From assembly GCF_020085105.1 (NCBI RefSeq), contig NC_058063.1:23399012-23463011 (forward strand): DNA of 64,000 bases, given 5' to 3'. Source of the DNA: Siniperca chuatsi (lineage: Eukaryota > Chordata > Actinopteri > Centrarchiformes > Sinipercidae). The position numbers and the translations under genes were made by a program. Positions 63,100-64,000 of the stretch are shown piece after piece. Position 1 is the stretch's first letter, and every line of letters begins with the position of its first letter. A model generated the notes under the pieces. The model saw only the letters and a program-made list of their open reading frames with translations, had not been told where the DNA came from and made no database searches.

Positions 63100-64000
63100 C
63101 TGAAGCAGAAGATGGTTTTAGCATCCTTTACTGGGATGAGACAAAGACTAAAAAGGAAACAAATCTACAACAATGTTAGCAGCCATATTGTGAGGCTATA
63201 ATGGTCATTACACATCAAATAAAATTATGGGATGGATAACAAATGGAGAGAAAACTTAACTATTCATAGATTTCTACACAGAGACTATAGCTATGCTAGC
63301 AGCTCTGTGAAGTTGTACTTTCAGGGGTGCAAATGCATCAGCATGTTTAGCAGGCAATTTTTACCATGTTCACCATCTTAAGACCTTTTCAGACCAAATG
63401 TGAATAATCGGTGCGAATAAATCGCACGTCAACTTAAAAATTCGAGCCCATCTATCTCTATGAGCCTATCCACACCGGGTCCAAAACTTTTGGCTTTCAC
63501 CATGCAGTTTTGTTTTTTTTCGCAGCTGTTTCAAGTTCAGCGAATTTCGGATGCCGACAAAAACGAGCCAACCAATAAAATCATGACTTCATCTCATGCG
63601 ATCAATAGATTTGCACGTTAATTTCATAATTCTATTCACACTCATCAAGATGGATATTGATCGACTAAACCATTTGGTTTAACAAACAAAATAAAGATTA
63701 CAAAGTCAACGGACTCAAAGACAACATCTGGGAAAGTATAGTGGTTGAACTGGCTTGTGACGGTGAGCAGCCTACAAAAGAGGGTTAAATATACTTAGTT
63801 GTCAAAGTAACGCTAGCTCCTGTGCCAGTTGATGATACTCTCCGCTCAGCTTTCTCCCTTGCAATAATGGATGTACCCAATGCTTTCTCTTTTTTGAGCC
63901 AAAAGATACATTAGAATACATAGAATAGAATTGTTACGGACAGAACTGGCCGGAGACACAAGGAAGATAATGATAGTTTATTGAAACACCAAGAGCGTAG
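63100..64000. other. acox3 intron, no exon or recognised repeat
   Basis: Upstream intron of acox3. I find no further exon to the edge of the window. The last 80 bases ('gttacggacagaactggccg' onward) may begin a repeat that continues outside. Confidence 0.45.

Overview
The window looks like teleost (probably percomorph) fish genomic DNA. The evidence is AT-rich sequence with short-exon, GT-AG spliced vertebrate genes and many fish-type mobile elements: Tc1-like transposons, a Rex3/RTE LINE with a GATG tail, L2-type LINE fragments, a Penelope-like reverse transcriptase, a V-SINE, a TTAA-flanked MITE and a probable solo LTR. No bacterial genes, CRISPR arrays or rRNA genes were seen. Almost all long single-frame ORFs are shadows of repeats; the real genes had to be assembled from exons.

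About 4-47 kb holds a cluster of two small immunoglobulin-superfamily families. The first is an Fc-receptor-like (FcR-like) family built from a split signal peptide (25/31 nt + 36 nt exons), two Ig domains, then TM and tail exons. Its members are: a complete plus-strand gene with ITIM motifs (9530-16455); a minus-strand copy in unit A that has lost its start exon (21761-22746); a minus-strand copy in unit B that is intact but ends straight after Ig2 in a new tail, so is predicted soluble (28498-29829); a plus-strand copy with a TM but a stop codon at the start of its last exon (42612-47367); and an orphan TM-exon fragment at 17738-17814. The second family is minus-strand V-set receptors (MOG/butyrophilin/CAR-like): 4357-5773 (complete), 24807-26267 (headless), 32057-34685 (complete, two V domains) and 37232-38031 (no signal exon found, first V-domain cysteine lost). 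Internal exons of both families are symmetric phase 1-1, so exon loss, gain or mixing stays in frame.

Positions 19556-33541 are a head-to-tail segmental duplication (unit A 19556-26267, unit B 26268-33541) carrying a defective Tc1 element, one FcR-like gene and one V-set gene. The junction at 26267/26268 cuts through a V-set exon. The FcR-like locus at 42-44 kb is an inverted paralogue of the one in unit B.

About 49.5-63.1 kb holds 15 in-frame exons of the minus-strand peroxisomal acyl-CoA oxidase gene acox3 (574 residues; the N-terminal part lies beyond the right edge). It is convergent with the FcR-like gene ending near 47.4 kb, and its introns carry a solo LTR, an L2 fragment and microsatellites.

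Functionally, the cluster resembles a rapidly remodelled set of receptors: an inhibitory (ITIM) form, a tail-less form and a soluble form sharing similar Ig domains, beside V-set molecules whose stalk, linker and TM lengths vary through coding tandem repeats. That functional reading is inference; the exon structures are read directly from the sequence.
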